This document shows positions 7,729-15,774 of a stretch of 42,272 nucleotides of DNA, piece by piece. The position numbers and the translations under genes were made by a program. A model generated the notes under the pieces. The model had not been told where the DNA came from. It worked only from the letters and a program-made list of their open reading frames with translations, and did not search any database. The DNA is from an uncultured Clostridia bacterium. GTDB lineage: Bacteria > Bacillota > Clostridia > Christensenellales > Aristaeellaceae. Where the stretch lies: assembly GCA_946627565.1 (NCBI GenBank), contig CAMOVR010000013.1:1-42272 (forward strand). The letters are read 5' to 3'. How positions within the stretch are numbered: the first letter of the stretch is position 1; each line of letters opens with the position of its first letter.

Positions 7729-10662
7729 ATGGAAAACCTGTGGGATGTGGTTTTCCCTTCAGAGGGGGCCGTGAGCGTACGTGAAAAGATGGAACACACA
7801 TCTTTTGACGAGCTGATGGTGATCAACCTGGGAACAGGCATATGTACAAGCGTGTACCATATGGAAGGCAAATACTATGCCTCCCATGACGGAGACCTGG
7901 ATACCATACGCCGCTATGCCTCGGCACAGATGATCCATCCGGAGGACAGGCGGCGCTTCAGCCACTTCATGTATCCCGGTGACATGAGGGAACGCCTCAG
8001 GAAGGCAGGCATGCCGGGCATGCTCCAGGGGGAGTTCCGGCACAGAACGCTTTCGGACAAGTGGATCTGGACCCGCTTTGTGCTGGCTTCCGGCGTGGAA
8101 AACGGCTATCCGGAAGACGAAGTATATCTGTATATCTATGATACGGAAGCGATGCATAACCGCCTGTCAGGAAAACAGCCGGAGGACAGGGACACATCGG
8201 TGGAAGCGGCCAGGGACGCGCTTACGGACCTGTATACGGAGGATGTCTTCTTTGCCATGGCGGAGGACCGGCTGGAGAGCATTGAGGGCAGATGGTGCAT
8301 TGTGGATGTGGACATTGAGCACTACAAGCTCTTTACGGACTGGCACGGCCTGGCTACGGGGCGCAGACTCCTCAGCCGTTTCGGGGCTATCCTGGACCGG
8401 ACGGCGGTGCGCATGGGCGGGCTTGCCGGGTACCGGGGACAGGATGATTTCTGTCTCATGATCCCCTTTGACAGAGAAGCCATAGACGGGATGTACGGGG
8501 AACTGAAGGATGCCATCCGCGCCGTCAGCAGCACCGTGGGGTTTCTGCCCCTCATCGGCATCTGCATGCTGGATCCGGAACGGGACCATGTCATGGAGGC
8601 CTACAACCGTGCCGCCCTGACCACGGAGGAGCTGAAGGGGAATCTCCAGCAGCGCATTGCCGTCTATGACCCTGGCAGGCACGAAAAGAACATGGAAGAA
8701 TACCGCATCCTGCTTGACTACCAGAATGCTTTCCACAGCGACAGGATCTTCTTTGAACTGCAGCCGCAGTGTCTGGTGCAGGACGGCAGGGTGATCGGGG
8801 CGGAAGCCCTGGCCCGCTGGCGGCGTCAGGACGGGACGTATGTGTCCCCGGCCGTGTTTGTCCCTGTTCTGGAAAAGTACGGGATTGTCACCAACCTTGA
8901 CCAGTATATCTGGGAGAAGGTCTTCAGATGGATCAGGCAGGTGCGGGACAGGGGCATTCACACGGTGCCTGTGTCTCTCAACATATCCCAGGTGGACCTG
9001 AGGACCATAGATGTGCCGGAGCATTTCAGAATGCTCCTTGAAAAATATCAGCTTCCGACCGAAGCCGTGAAGCTTGAGATCACCGAATCGGCCTTCATCC
9101 GGAATATGGATACTGTGAAGGACGCGGTGCGCAGGCTCCGGGAAATGGGCTTTCTGGTGATGATGGATGATTTCGGGAGCGGATATTCCTCCCTGAACAT
9201 GCTCCGGGACCTGAACATGGACGTCATCAAGATCGATGCCCAGTTCCTTAAGATCAGTGAGCAGAATGAGCGCAAAGGCGTCAGCATTCTGGAATCCATC
9301 GTGAACATGACCCGGATTCTGGGCCTGCCGGTGATTGTGGAAGGTGTGGAAAATGAGCACCAGGCGGTTTTCCTGCGGGGACTTGGCTGCCAGTACATGC
9401 AGGGATACCTGTATTACCGGCCCATGCCGGCTGAACAGTTTGAAAACCTGATTGCGGATGAGGAGATGGTGGACCACCGCGGCATCCGTTTCAGTGCCAA
9501 CCAGCAGCTGCATACCCGGGAGTTCATGGATGAGAATGTTTACTCGGACGTGATGCTCAACAACATCCTGGGTCCCGTGGCGTTTTACAACTGGCACGAC
9601 GATCATGTGGACATTGTACGCTACAACAAGCAGTTCTATGAGATGGTGGGCATTGAGCCGGATGATTTTGACGGACGGCTTCAGGGGATTGAACAGTATT
9701 TTCTTCCTGCGGACAGAAGCGCGTTCCTGAATATACTCAGGGGCGCCATGGAGGACCACATCAACGGGGCCAGGGGCGTGGTGCGTGTCTACCGTCCCAG
9801 CGGCGTCCTGGTATGGCTGTCCCTGCAGGTCTTCTTTATCGGGGAGAATGAAAAGGGAAAGAAGTTCTATGCATCTGCCGAGGACGTCTCGGAAGTGCAG
9901 TACATCAATTCGGATCTGCCGGCCGGCTACTTCAGGACCGACCTGGATCAGGACTTTGAATTCCAGTTTATAAGCCAGAAATTCTGTGATATGGTGGGCT
10001 TTTCCCGGGAGGAGATCCGCACCAGGTTTGACAACCGGCTCATGAACCTGGTCTACCGGAAGGACAGGGCAACCCTTGCAGTCCAGGCGGAGGAGAAGCG
10101 CAGGGGAGAGAGGGAGCATCTGGATCCCTACCGCCTGGTGCGCAAAAGCGGCTCCCCCATCTGGGTGGCCGAGCAGAGTGTGCTGACGGACCTGTACGGA
10201 AAGACCTGCTGGCAGTCAGCGGTGATTGATATCTCCGAGGTGGTGGAGCTGCGCAACCAGATGCGGCTGATCACCAGGTACTCCTCCTCCACCATCATCT
10301 TTCTGGTGGACAATGAGAAAGGGTACCATTTTGATGTGGTGGGCCACGGCATGGAATCGAGGCTGGGCATTGGCAGGGAAGCGTTTACCCGCGCCCTCAA
10401 TGACGGGACATTCTACAGCTGGATTCAGACAGAGAAAGGCCGCATAGCGGACAATTTCTTCATCCCAAATGAAGGGAAAAACAGTGCGGAGGATGTGGCC
10501 AAGGCCCTCAGGTACCATTTCAGAAGACACACGGAAAACTTCGATTACCGCTGCCGCATCCGCCTGCCGGACGGCCATGTGGAGCCCATCCGCATCCGGG
10601 CGGACAAGGTGCTGGACGCGCAGCGGAGCACCCAGTTCATCATTGTGATCTCAACCCAGTAA
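7729..10662 (+). CDS. PAS-GGDEF(degenerate)-EAL-PAS-PAS c-di-GMP phosphodiesterase
   Basis: 977-residue cytosolic signalling protein. Order: a PAS-like sensor (about 20-140), a GGDEF domain whose signature is GQDDF near residue 236 rather than GGDEF (predicted catalytically dead or only GTP binding), and an EAL domain (about 335-575) that keeps the catalytic set: GAEALARW near 358, SLNIS, EITES, MMDDFGSGYSSL, VIKID and VEGVEN. Two further PAS-like regions follow (about 615-730 and 740-850), then a C-terminal sensor-like segment. It should hydrolyse c-di-GMP under sensory control. No transmembrane segment is seen. Start: ATG 7729 has GGGGAG 7 nt upstream; ATG 7657 in the same frame would add 24 low-complexity residues. 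Placing PAS domains after EAL is less common than before it. Confidence 0.9.
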   Translation: MENLWDVVFPSEGAVSVREKMEHTSFDELMVINLGTGICTSVYHMEGKYYASHDGDLDTIRRYASAQMIHPEDRRRFSHFMYPGDMRERLRKAGMPGMLQGEFRHRTLSDKWIWTRFVLASGVENGYPEDEVYLYIYDTEAMHNRLSGKQPEDRDTSVEAARDALTDLYTEDVFFAMAEDRLESIEGRWCIVDVDIEHYKLFTDWHGLATGRRLLSRFGAILDRTAVRMGGLAGYRGQDDFCLMIPFDREAIDGMYGELKDAIRAVSSTVGFLPLIGICMLDPERDHVMEAYNRAALTTEELKGNLQQRIAVYDPGRHEKNMEEYRILLDYQNAFHSDRIFFELQPQCLVQDGRVIGAEALARWRRQDGTYVSPAVFVPVLEKYGIVTNLDQYIWEKVFRWIRQVRDRGIHTVPVSLNISQVDLRTIDVPEHFRMLLEKYQLPTEAVKLEITESAFIRNMDTVKDAVRRLREMGFLVMMDDFGSGYSSLNMLRDLNMDVIKIDAQFLKISEQNERKGVSILESIVNMTRILGLPVIVEGVENEHQAVFLRGLGCQYMQGYLYYRPMPAEQFENLIADEEMVDHRGIRFSANQQLHTREFMDENVYSDVMLNNILGPVAFYNWHDDHVDIVRYNKQFYEMVGIEPDDFDGRLQGIEQYFLPADRSAFLNILRGAMEDHINGARGVVRVYRPSGVLVWLSLQVFFIGENEKGKKFYASAEDVSEVQYINSDLPAGYFRTDLDQDFEFQFISQKFCDMVGFSREEIRTRFDNRLMNLVYRKDRATLAVQAEEKRRGEREHLDPYRLVRKSGSPIWVAEQSVLTDLYGKTCWQSAVIDISEVVELRNQMRLITRYSSSTIIFLVDNEKGYHFDVVGHGMESRLGIGREAFTRALNDGTFYSWIQTEKGRIADNFFIPNEGKNSAEDVAKALRYHFRRHTENFDYRCRIRLPDGHVEPIRIRADKVLDAQRSTQFIIVISTQ

Positions 10663-10707
10663 AACCTGCGGAACCCGTTTATGGGGTAAACAATGAGGTA
10701 AAAAAGC

Positions 10708-11424
10708 ATGCAGCACGGCGAATTTGAAGGCAGAGTGGCGGTTATAACCGGCGGCGGACACGGGATCGGCAGGGCTACGGCCCGGGCCTTTGTCCGGGAA
10801 GGCGCCGATGTCCATATCATGGACCGGCAGATGGGTGACTGGTTCGTGGGGGACGTGGGCAGGAAAGAGGATCTTGAGCGGTTTGCGGAATCGGTTCTTG
10901 AAAAGAGCGGACATGTGGATTTCCTGGTGCATAACGCCCCGCCCCGGATGAAAGGCATGGGGGCCTGCACCTGGGAGGAATTTTCCTGTGCCCTTTCCGT
11001 TGGCGTCACGGCGCCTTTTTACCTGACACAGCTCTTTATGGACCACTTTGCCCCGGACTCCTCGGTGGTCTGCATCTCCTCCTCCCGGGACCGCATGAGC
11101 CAGCCCTTTACCGAAAGCTATACCGCCGCCAAGGGAGGCATCTCCGCCCTGACCCACGCCATGTCGGTGACGCTCAGGGGAAAGGCCAGGGTCAACAGCA
11201 TTTCTCCGGGCTGGATTGATACCACAGACGCTGAAATCACGGGGCCGGATGCATCCCAGCAGCCTGTGGGCAGGGTGGGAAAGCCCGAGGACATTGCGGA
11301 GATGGTGCTGTTCCTGTGTTCCCGCAGGGCAGGCTTTATAACCGGTGAAAACATCTGCATCGACGGCGGCATGACCCGGCAGATGATCTATCACGGGGAG
11401 CATGGCTGGACATACGAAGAATAA
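10708..11424 (+). CDS. Short-chain dehydrogenase/reductase
   Basis: 238-residue classical-type SDR. The cofactor loop TGGGHGIG is near residue 12, the catalytic Ser sits in CISSS, YTAAK is the YxxxK pair, and SPGWIDT and ENICIDGGM are typical of the C-terminal half. The usual NNAG element is replaced by HNAP. Substrate cannot be told from sequence. Start has GAGG 9 nt upstream. A strong terminator follows. It is separated from the EAL gene by 45 nt and may be read through from it. Confidence 0.9.
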   Translation: MQHGEFEGRVAVITGGGHGIGRATARAFVREGADVHIMDRQMGDWFVGDVGRKEDLERFAESVLEKSGHVDFLVHNAPPRMKGMGACTWEEFSCALSVGVTAPFYLTQLFMDHFAPDSSVVCISSSRDRMSQPFTESYTAAKGGISALTHAMSVTLRGKARVNSISPGWIDTTDAEITGPDASQQPVGRVGKPEDIAEMVLFLCSRRAGFITGENICIDGGMTRQMIYHGEHGWTYEE

Positions 11425-11463
11425 GGGAAGACGGCAGGCGGTGGCAGAAAAAATCTGAGAAAG

Positions 11464-11492
11464 AGCAGGTCTTCAGCAGAGACCTGCTTTTT
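11464..11492 (+). terminator. Strong terminator after the SDR gene
   Basis: A 9-bp perfect stem (11464-11472 with 11480-11488), a 7-nt loop and a run of five T. Confidence 0.85.
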
Positions 11493-11497
11493 AAGAC

Positions 11498-11525
11498 TTG
11501 ACAGATGTCCAACTTTCGGTACAAT
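11498..11525 (+). promoter_or_regulatory. Promoter of the amino-acid ABC operon
   Basis: TTGACA (11498-11503), 16-nt spacer, TACAAT (11520-11525). Immediately downstream are a direct repeat of TTCGGTACAA (11515 and 11530) and a small hairpin CGGTAC/GTACCG, all within the first 30 nt of the transcript, which may be an operator. Confidence 0.7.
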
Positions 11526-11580
11526 GCCTTCGGTACAAGATGGTACCGACTTCAAAAAACGAAGGAGAGTCAGGATCACA

Positions 11581-12378
11581 ATGAAAAAGATGATGCGCAC
11601 AGGTTCCCTGGTACTGGCCCTGGTGATGCTTTTTATGGTCACAGTGGCTCATGCAGACCTTCTGGATGACATCCGTGAGAAAGGCTATATTGTCATTGGA
11701 ACAGAGGGCGACTGGCAGCCCTGGACCTTCCATGACGAAAACAATGAACTGACCGGCGTGGACGTGGAAATCGGAAAGGCCATCGCTGCCCGTCTGGGCG
11801 TGGAAGCACACTTTGAGGAGACCAACTGGGATGCTATCCTCCAGGGCGTGGACAGCGGACGGTTTGACATGGCCTGCAACGGCGTGGGCATCACGCCGGA
11901 GAGGCAGGAGAAGTACACCTTCTCCGATCCCTATCTGTACACCCGCAAGGTGCTGGTGGTGCGCAGCGACAATGAAGACATCAAGTCCTTTGATGACCTG
12001 AACGGCAAGAAGACCGCCAACACCGCTTCCAGCACCTACGCCCAGATTGCCGAAGAAAAAGGCGCCACGGTGGTGGGCGTGGATGCCCTGGCGGATACCA
12101 TCCAGCTGGTTCTGCAGGGCCGTGTGGATGCCACCATCAATTCCAAGGAAACCATCAACGACTACCTGCTGGTGCATCCGGAAGTCCAGCTGAAGGTGGT
12201 GGCGGAGTCCGAAGGCAATCCGGTGGGCTATCCCGTGCGCAAGAGCGAAGATACCCAGACCCTGATTGAAGCCGTCAACGAAGCCCTGGAACAGATGCGA
12301 CAGAGCGGAGAACTCTCCGAGATTTCCACCAGATTCTTTAACGGTCTGGATCTGACCGCCAACGACGAAGCGGAATAA
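11581..12378 (+). CDS. Amino-acid ABC transporter substrate-binding protein
   Basis: 265-residue SBP of the polar amino-acid family (SBP_bac_3). A signal peptide of about 22 residues ends VAHA and lacks a lipobox Cys, so the protein would be released by signal peptidase I rather than lipidated, unusual for a firmicute SBP. Family features: GYIVIGTEGDWQPWTF, the LTGVDVEIGKAIAARLG motif, NWDAILQGVDSGRFDMACNG, ITPERQEKYTFSDPY. Specificity is not readable. First gene of an operon with an M20 peptidase, permease and ATPase. A terminator just after it would make it the most abundant product. Confidence 0.94.
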   Translation: MKKMMRTGSLVLALVMLFMVTVAHADLLDDIREKGYIVIGTEGDWQPWTFHDENNELTGVDVEIGKAIAARLGVEAHFEETNWDAILQGVDSGRFDMACNGVGITPERQEKYTFSDPYLYTRKVLVVRSDNEDIKSFDDLNGKKTANTASSTYAQIAEEKGATVVGVDALADTIQLVLQGRVDATINSKETINDYLLVHPEVQLKVVAESEGNPVGYPVRKSEDTQTLIEAVNEALEQMRQSGELSEISTRFFNGLDLTANDEAE

Positions 12379-12394
12379 GTTGCCTCTTCTTAAA

Positions 12395-12422
12395 AATGGA
12401 GCAGCGAAGGCTGCTCCATTTT
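12395..12422 (+). terminator. Terminator between SBP and M20 genes (likely partial)
   Basis: An 11-bp stem (12395-12405 with 12410-12420) with a GAAG loop and a short T tail. With no new promoter visible before 12451, it is probably a leaky terminator that sets the SBP above the other operon genes. Confidence 0.75.
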
Positions 12423-12450
12423 GCGGCAGAGGGAAAAAGGAGAATGGAGT

Positions 12451-13842
12451 ATGAGCAATGCCGAGCTTTTCCGGCATGAAGATGAATACAGCGACCTTCT
12501 TTCCTCAGCGGCGGTGGAGCACCTCCGGGCCGCCCTGCGCTTTCAGACGGTAAGCTTCGTGGATACCAGCCGGACGGACTGGAAAGCCTTTGATGCCTTC
12601 CATGATTTCCTGAAGTCTGCCTATCCCCATATCATGGCATACGGCACATGGGAGGACATCGGCCAGAGCATCCTCATCACCCTGCCGGGTACGGGTGACA
12701 CACTGCTGCCGGCCCTGTTCATGGCCCACCAGGACGTGGTGCCCATTCAGCCGGGGACGGAACAGAACTGGAAGCACGCGCCTTTTTCCGGGGACCTGGC
12801 GGACGGGTACATCTGGGGCCGGGGGAGCATGGACATCAAGGAAATGCTCATCGGCCATATGGAGGCCATGGAGCTCCTTCTCTCAAAGGGAAAAAAGCCG
12901 AAGCGCACCGTGTACCTGGCCTTCGGGGAGGATGAGGAAACCTGCTCCAGGGGCGTTACCGCCACGGTGAAGCTTCTCCGGGAGCGGGGCGTGCGCCTTG
13001 AATATGTGCTGGATGAGAGCTCCGGGGATGTGCTGGACGCCGGGGATTACGGCGCGCCGGGCACCCTGCTGTGCACCATTGGCGTGTATGAGAAGGGGTA
13101 TGCGGACCTGCATCTGACAGCCCGGGCCAGGGGAGGCCACAGCTCCAATCCTTTCCGCGGCACCTCCCTGGGGGCGTTGTCTCAGGCCCTTTCCACCATG
13201 CTTTCCAATCCTCTGCCCCCGGTGCTCAGTGACAGCATGCGGCACACCCTGCGCCTTCTGGCACCGAAAATTACGGAAGAGCCCATGCGCACCTATGTGG
13301 CGGATATGGACCGCTACGAAAAGGAAATCCTTGCCTGGTGCCTGAAGCATGAGTCCCTTTACCACCAGGTGCAGACCACCATGGCCCCCACCATGGTTTC
13401 CCCCGGTGCCCCGGCAGCCAACGTTCTGCCCGGGGACATGTGGGCGGTTGTGAACATGCGCCTGATTCCAAGGGACACCCCGGACTATGTCATGGCCCAC
13501 TTCCGTCCCCTGATCTCCCAGGATATTGAACTGAGCTTTGACCAGTCCATAGCCGCATCCCGGCCCTCTTCCCCGGAAAGCTACGGCTACCGGCAGCTGA
13601 AGGGTGTGCTGGAACACTATTTTGACCGTCTTCTCTTTATTCCGGTCCAGAACCGGGGTGCCACCGACTGCCGGCACTACGAGGAGATCTGCGGCTGCTG
13701 CCTGCGCTTTGGCCCCTTCCTTGAGGAGGAAGATGTCTCCAGGGAAGGCATCCACGGTACCAACGAGCGCATTTCCGTCAGGGCCTACCTGCAGGGAATC
13801 CGGGTGCTGTGCCGCCTGATGGAAGAAACCTGCTTTTCATAA
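12451..13842 (+). CDS. M20 family metallopeptidase/amidohydrolase
   Basis: 463-residue M20 zinc enzyme of the carboxypeptidase CPS1/PM20D1 type. Metal-site motifs in order: LFMAHQDVVPI (H and bridging D about 90-95), WGRGSMDIKEM (D), FGEDEETCSRG (catalytic E plus ligand E), GGHSSNPF in the lid domain, and a C-terminal RISVRAY-like region preceded by GIHGTNERI carrying the last His. It should cleave a peptide or N-acyl amino acid, and its place between the SBP and permease of an amino-acid importer suggests that it frees the imported residue. No signal peptide, so cytosolic. Start at ATG 12451 with GGAG 8 nt upstream. Confidence 0.9.
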   Translation: MSNAELFRHEDEYSDLLSSAAVEHLRAALRFQTVSFVDTSRTDWKAFDAFHDFLKSAYPHIMAYGTWEDIGQSILITLPGTGDTLLPALFMAHQDVVPIQPGTEQNWKHAPFSGDLADGYIWGRGSMDIKEMLIGHMEAMELLLSKGKKPKRTVYLAFGEDEETCSRGVTATVKLLRERGVRLEYVLDESSGDVLDAGDYGAPGTLLCTIGVYEKGYADLHLTARARGGHSSNPFRGTSLGALSQALSTMLSNPLPPVLSDSMRHTLRLLAPKITEEPMRTYVADMDRYEKEILAWCLKHESLYHQVQTTMAPTMVSPGAPAANVLPGDMWAVVNMRLIPRDTPDYVMAHFRPLISQDIELSFDQSIAASRPSSPESYGYRQLKGVLEHYFDRLLFIPVQNRGATDCRHYEEICGCCLRFGPFLEEEDVSREGIHGTNERISVRAYLQGIRVLCRLMEETCFS

Positions 13843-13898
13843 ATCTTGTACAGGATAATCTGCCACCATACAGAATACAGGCAAGGGAGGCTGATACC

Positions 13899-14129
13899 GT
13901 GAACCATCACAGGCCCATGGGGCCCGGACCGGGAAGGGGATGGCACCATCCCGGCAGAAGGCCCTCGCACCGTTCCCCCGGGTTTGGACCGCACCGCCAT
14001 CCGCCGCGTCCCCCGCATCACCGCCCGCCCAGGCACTGGCGCCGGGGCGGAGGCTGTCTTGGCTGTCTGCTGCCTGTTCTGGGGCTCGCCGGCCTTCTGC
14101 TGATCCCTGTATTTGTCCTTCTCTTCTGA
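13899..14129 (+). CDS. Small His/Pro/Gly-rich membrane-anchored protein
   Basis: 76 residues from a GTG start with a clear GGGAGG 8 nt upstream. Residues 1-50 are almost only His, Pro, Gly and Arg (segments such as PHRHPPRPPHHRPPRHWRR), then CLGC and a single hydrophobic helix (about 55-75) end the protein with only a Phe after it. It looks like a tail-anchored peptide that could bind metal through its histidines. No known family. It sits in the ABC operon between the peptidase and permease. A reading-frame artefact of GC-rich DNA is possible, but the SD and the helix argue for a real gene. Confidence 0.6.
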   Translation: MNHHRPMGPGPGRGWHHPGRRPSHRSPGFGPHRHPPRPPHHRPPRHWRRGGGCLGCLLPVLGLAGLLLIPVFVLLF

Positions 14130-14176
14130 TCTTACATCCTGAAAGCCATATCCTGGCGCCAATGGAGGTTACCCCC

Positions 14177-14848
14177 GTGAACGAACGCGTCCTTCGGATC
14201 CTGACAGATGCCTTTCCTCTTCTGGTGGAAAAGTTTGTCACCGTCACACTGCCCCTGACAGTCCTTTCCTTTGCCCTTGCCCTTGTGATCTCGGTGGTGG
14301 TGGCCATGATTCAGTATGCGAAAATCCGCGTGCTCAGCCAGCTGTGCCGCGTCTACATCTGGATCATCCGCTGCACCCCGCTGCTGGTACAGCTGTACCT
14401 GGTATTCTACGGACTTCCCAGCGTGGGCATTCTGCTGGATGCCTTCCCGACGGCGGTGCTGGTATTTGGCATCAATGAGGGTGCCTACATGGCCGAATCC
14501 GTCCGCGGCGCCCTGGAAGCCGTTCCCTCCGGCCAGCTGGAGGCCGGGTACTGCGTATCCATGAGTTACCTGTCCACCATGTGGCACGTGATTCTTCCCC
14601 AGGCCTTCCGCACGGCCTTCCCGGCCCTGTCCAACTCCCTGATCTCCATGGTCAAGGGGACTTCCCTGGCATCGGTGATCACGGTGACGGAAATGTTCCG
14701 CCAGGCCATTGTCATCAACGGGCGCTACTATGAATCCCTGGCTCTTTACACGGAGGTGGCTGCCATTTATCTGGTGTTCTGCTCCATCCTGACACTGCTG
14801 CAGCGGTGGGCCGAAAAGAAACTTGGCGCGTATGGGGGGAATGCATGA
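14177..14848 (+). CDS. Amino-acid ABC transporter permease
   Basis: 223-residue His/Glu/Gln/Arg/opine-type permease with about five helices. The family features are IIRCTPLLVQLYLVFYGLP and the EAA loop AYMAESVRGALEAVPSGQLEAG. The GTG at 14177 is preceded by GGAGG with 8 nt spacing; the ATG at 14162 overlaps that SD and is less likely. It overlaps the ATPase gene by 4 nt. Confidence 0.93.
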   Translation: MNERVLRILTDAFPLLVEKFVTVTLPLTVLSFALALVISVVVAMIQYAKIRVLSQLCRVYIWIIRCTPLLVQLYLVFYGLPSVGILLDAFPTAVLVFGINEGAYMAESVRGALEAVPSGQLEAGYCVSMSYLSTMWHVILPQAFRTAFPALSNSLISMVKGTSLASVITVTEMFRQAIVINGRYYESLALYTEVAAIYLVFCSILTLLQRWAEKKLGAYGGNA

Positions 14849-15597
14849 TGCTGGATGTAATCGGCGTAGAAAAATCCTTTGACCACAATACGGATGTACT
14901 CAAGGGCATTGACCTGCATGTTGACAAGGGGGACGTGGTGGCCATCCTGGGCCCCTCCGGCTCCGGCAAAACCACCTTCCTCAGGTGCCTGAACTTCCTT
15001 GAGCGGGCCGACAGCGGCATCATGACCTTTGACGGCCAGACCTATGACATGCATAACATCAGCCGCAGGGATGTGGCAAAGATCCGCAGAAAGACGGCCT
15101 TCGTTTTTCAGAACTACAACCTGTTCCTGAACAAGACCGTGCTGCAGAATGTGACCCTGGGCCTGATTGCCGGAAGAAGAATGCCCAAAGCCGAGGCCGA
15201 GGCCAGGGCCGTGGAAGCCCTGACCCGGGTGGGCATGGCGGATAAGCTCAACTTCTATCCCCGTCAGCTCTCCGGCGGCCAGCAGCAGCGCGTGGCCATT
15301 GCCCGGGGTCTGGCTGCCAGCCCGGAAATCATTTATTTCGACGAACCCACCAGCGCCCTGGACCCGGAACTCATCGGGGAGGTGCTCAGCGTCATGCGCC
15401 GCCTGGCCGAAGAAGGCATGACCATGGTGGTGGTCACCCACGAGATGGAGTTTGCCAGGCATGTATCCAGCAAGGTCCTCTTTATGGACGGCGGAAAAGT
15501 CATTGAATCCGGCACTTCCGAAGAGTTTTTCTCCAACCCCACCCAGGAACGCACCCGCTCCTTTATACGGAGCATTCTCAGCAAGGGGCAGGACTGA
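14845..15597 (+). CDS. Amino-acid ABC transporter ATP-binding protein
   Basis: 250-residue ATPase of the polar amino-acid importer. Walker A GPSGSGKTT near 35, Q-loop FVFQNYNLF, signature LSGGQQQRVAIARGLA, Walker B IIYFDEPTSALDPE and the switch VVVTHEMEFARHV are all intact. It starts at tandem ATGs overlapping the permease stop (ATGA). Last gene of the operon. No clean terminator: the hairpin around 15658-15692 contains the next promoter. Confidence 0.96.
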   Translation: MMLDVIGVEKSFDHNTDVLKGIDLHVDKGDVVAILGPSGSGKTTFLRCLNFLERADSGIMTFDGQTYDMHNISRRDVAKIRRKTAFVFQNYNLFLNKTVLQNVTLGLIAGRRMPKAEAEARAVEALTRVGMADKLNFYPRQLSGGQQQRVAIARGLAASPEIIYFDEPTSALDPELIGEVLSVMRRLAEEGMTMVVVTHEMEFARHVSSKVLFMDGGKVIESGTSEEFFSNPTQERTRSFIRSILSKGQD

Positions 15598-15674
15598 GAA
15601 ACGGGGGAGGACGGAAGTGTGTCGTGAATGGACGGCATATGCTCTCTGCGCTTAAGGAAGGGCGCCACCTGCAT

Positions 15675-15703
15675 TTGACAAGGCGGCGCCTTCTTTCTAT
15701 ACT
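15675..15703 (+). promoter_or_regulatory. Strong promoter of the phosphofructokinase gene
   Basis: TTGACA (15675-15680), 17-nt spacer, TATACT (15698-15703). The spacer contains GGCGCC (15685-15690). Confidence 0.8.
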
Positions 15704-15710
15704 GGTTTTA

Positions 15711-15722
15711 CAGGGCGCCCTG
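15711..15722. promoter_or_regulatory. Palindrome at the pfk start site, candidate operator
   Basis: CAGGGCGCCCTG, a perfect 12-bp palindrome at the predicted transcription start. The GGCGCC core also occurs at 15661-15666 and 15685-15690, so three copies surround the promoter. The first two can also pair as a hairpin of the upstream transcript. Confidence 0.4.
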
Positions 15723-15774
15723 CGGGGATGCCTGTAACCGTATCATATTCGACAGCAGCAATAGGAGGATCCAT

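Noticed and set aside
8167..10119. A 650-residue minus-strand open frame opposite the EAL gene (and similar ones opposite recJ and hemZ)
   Set aside because: Same reason: GC-rich third positions keep antisense frames open; none has motifs or an SD.
11526..11580. T-box or riboswitch leader before the amino-acid ABC operon
   Set aside because: The leader is only about 50 nt with a single small hairpin; a T-box needs 150 nt or more and its conserved T-box sequence is absent.
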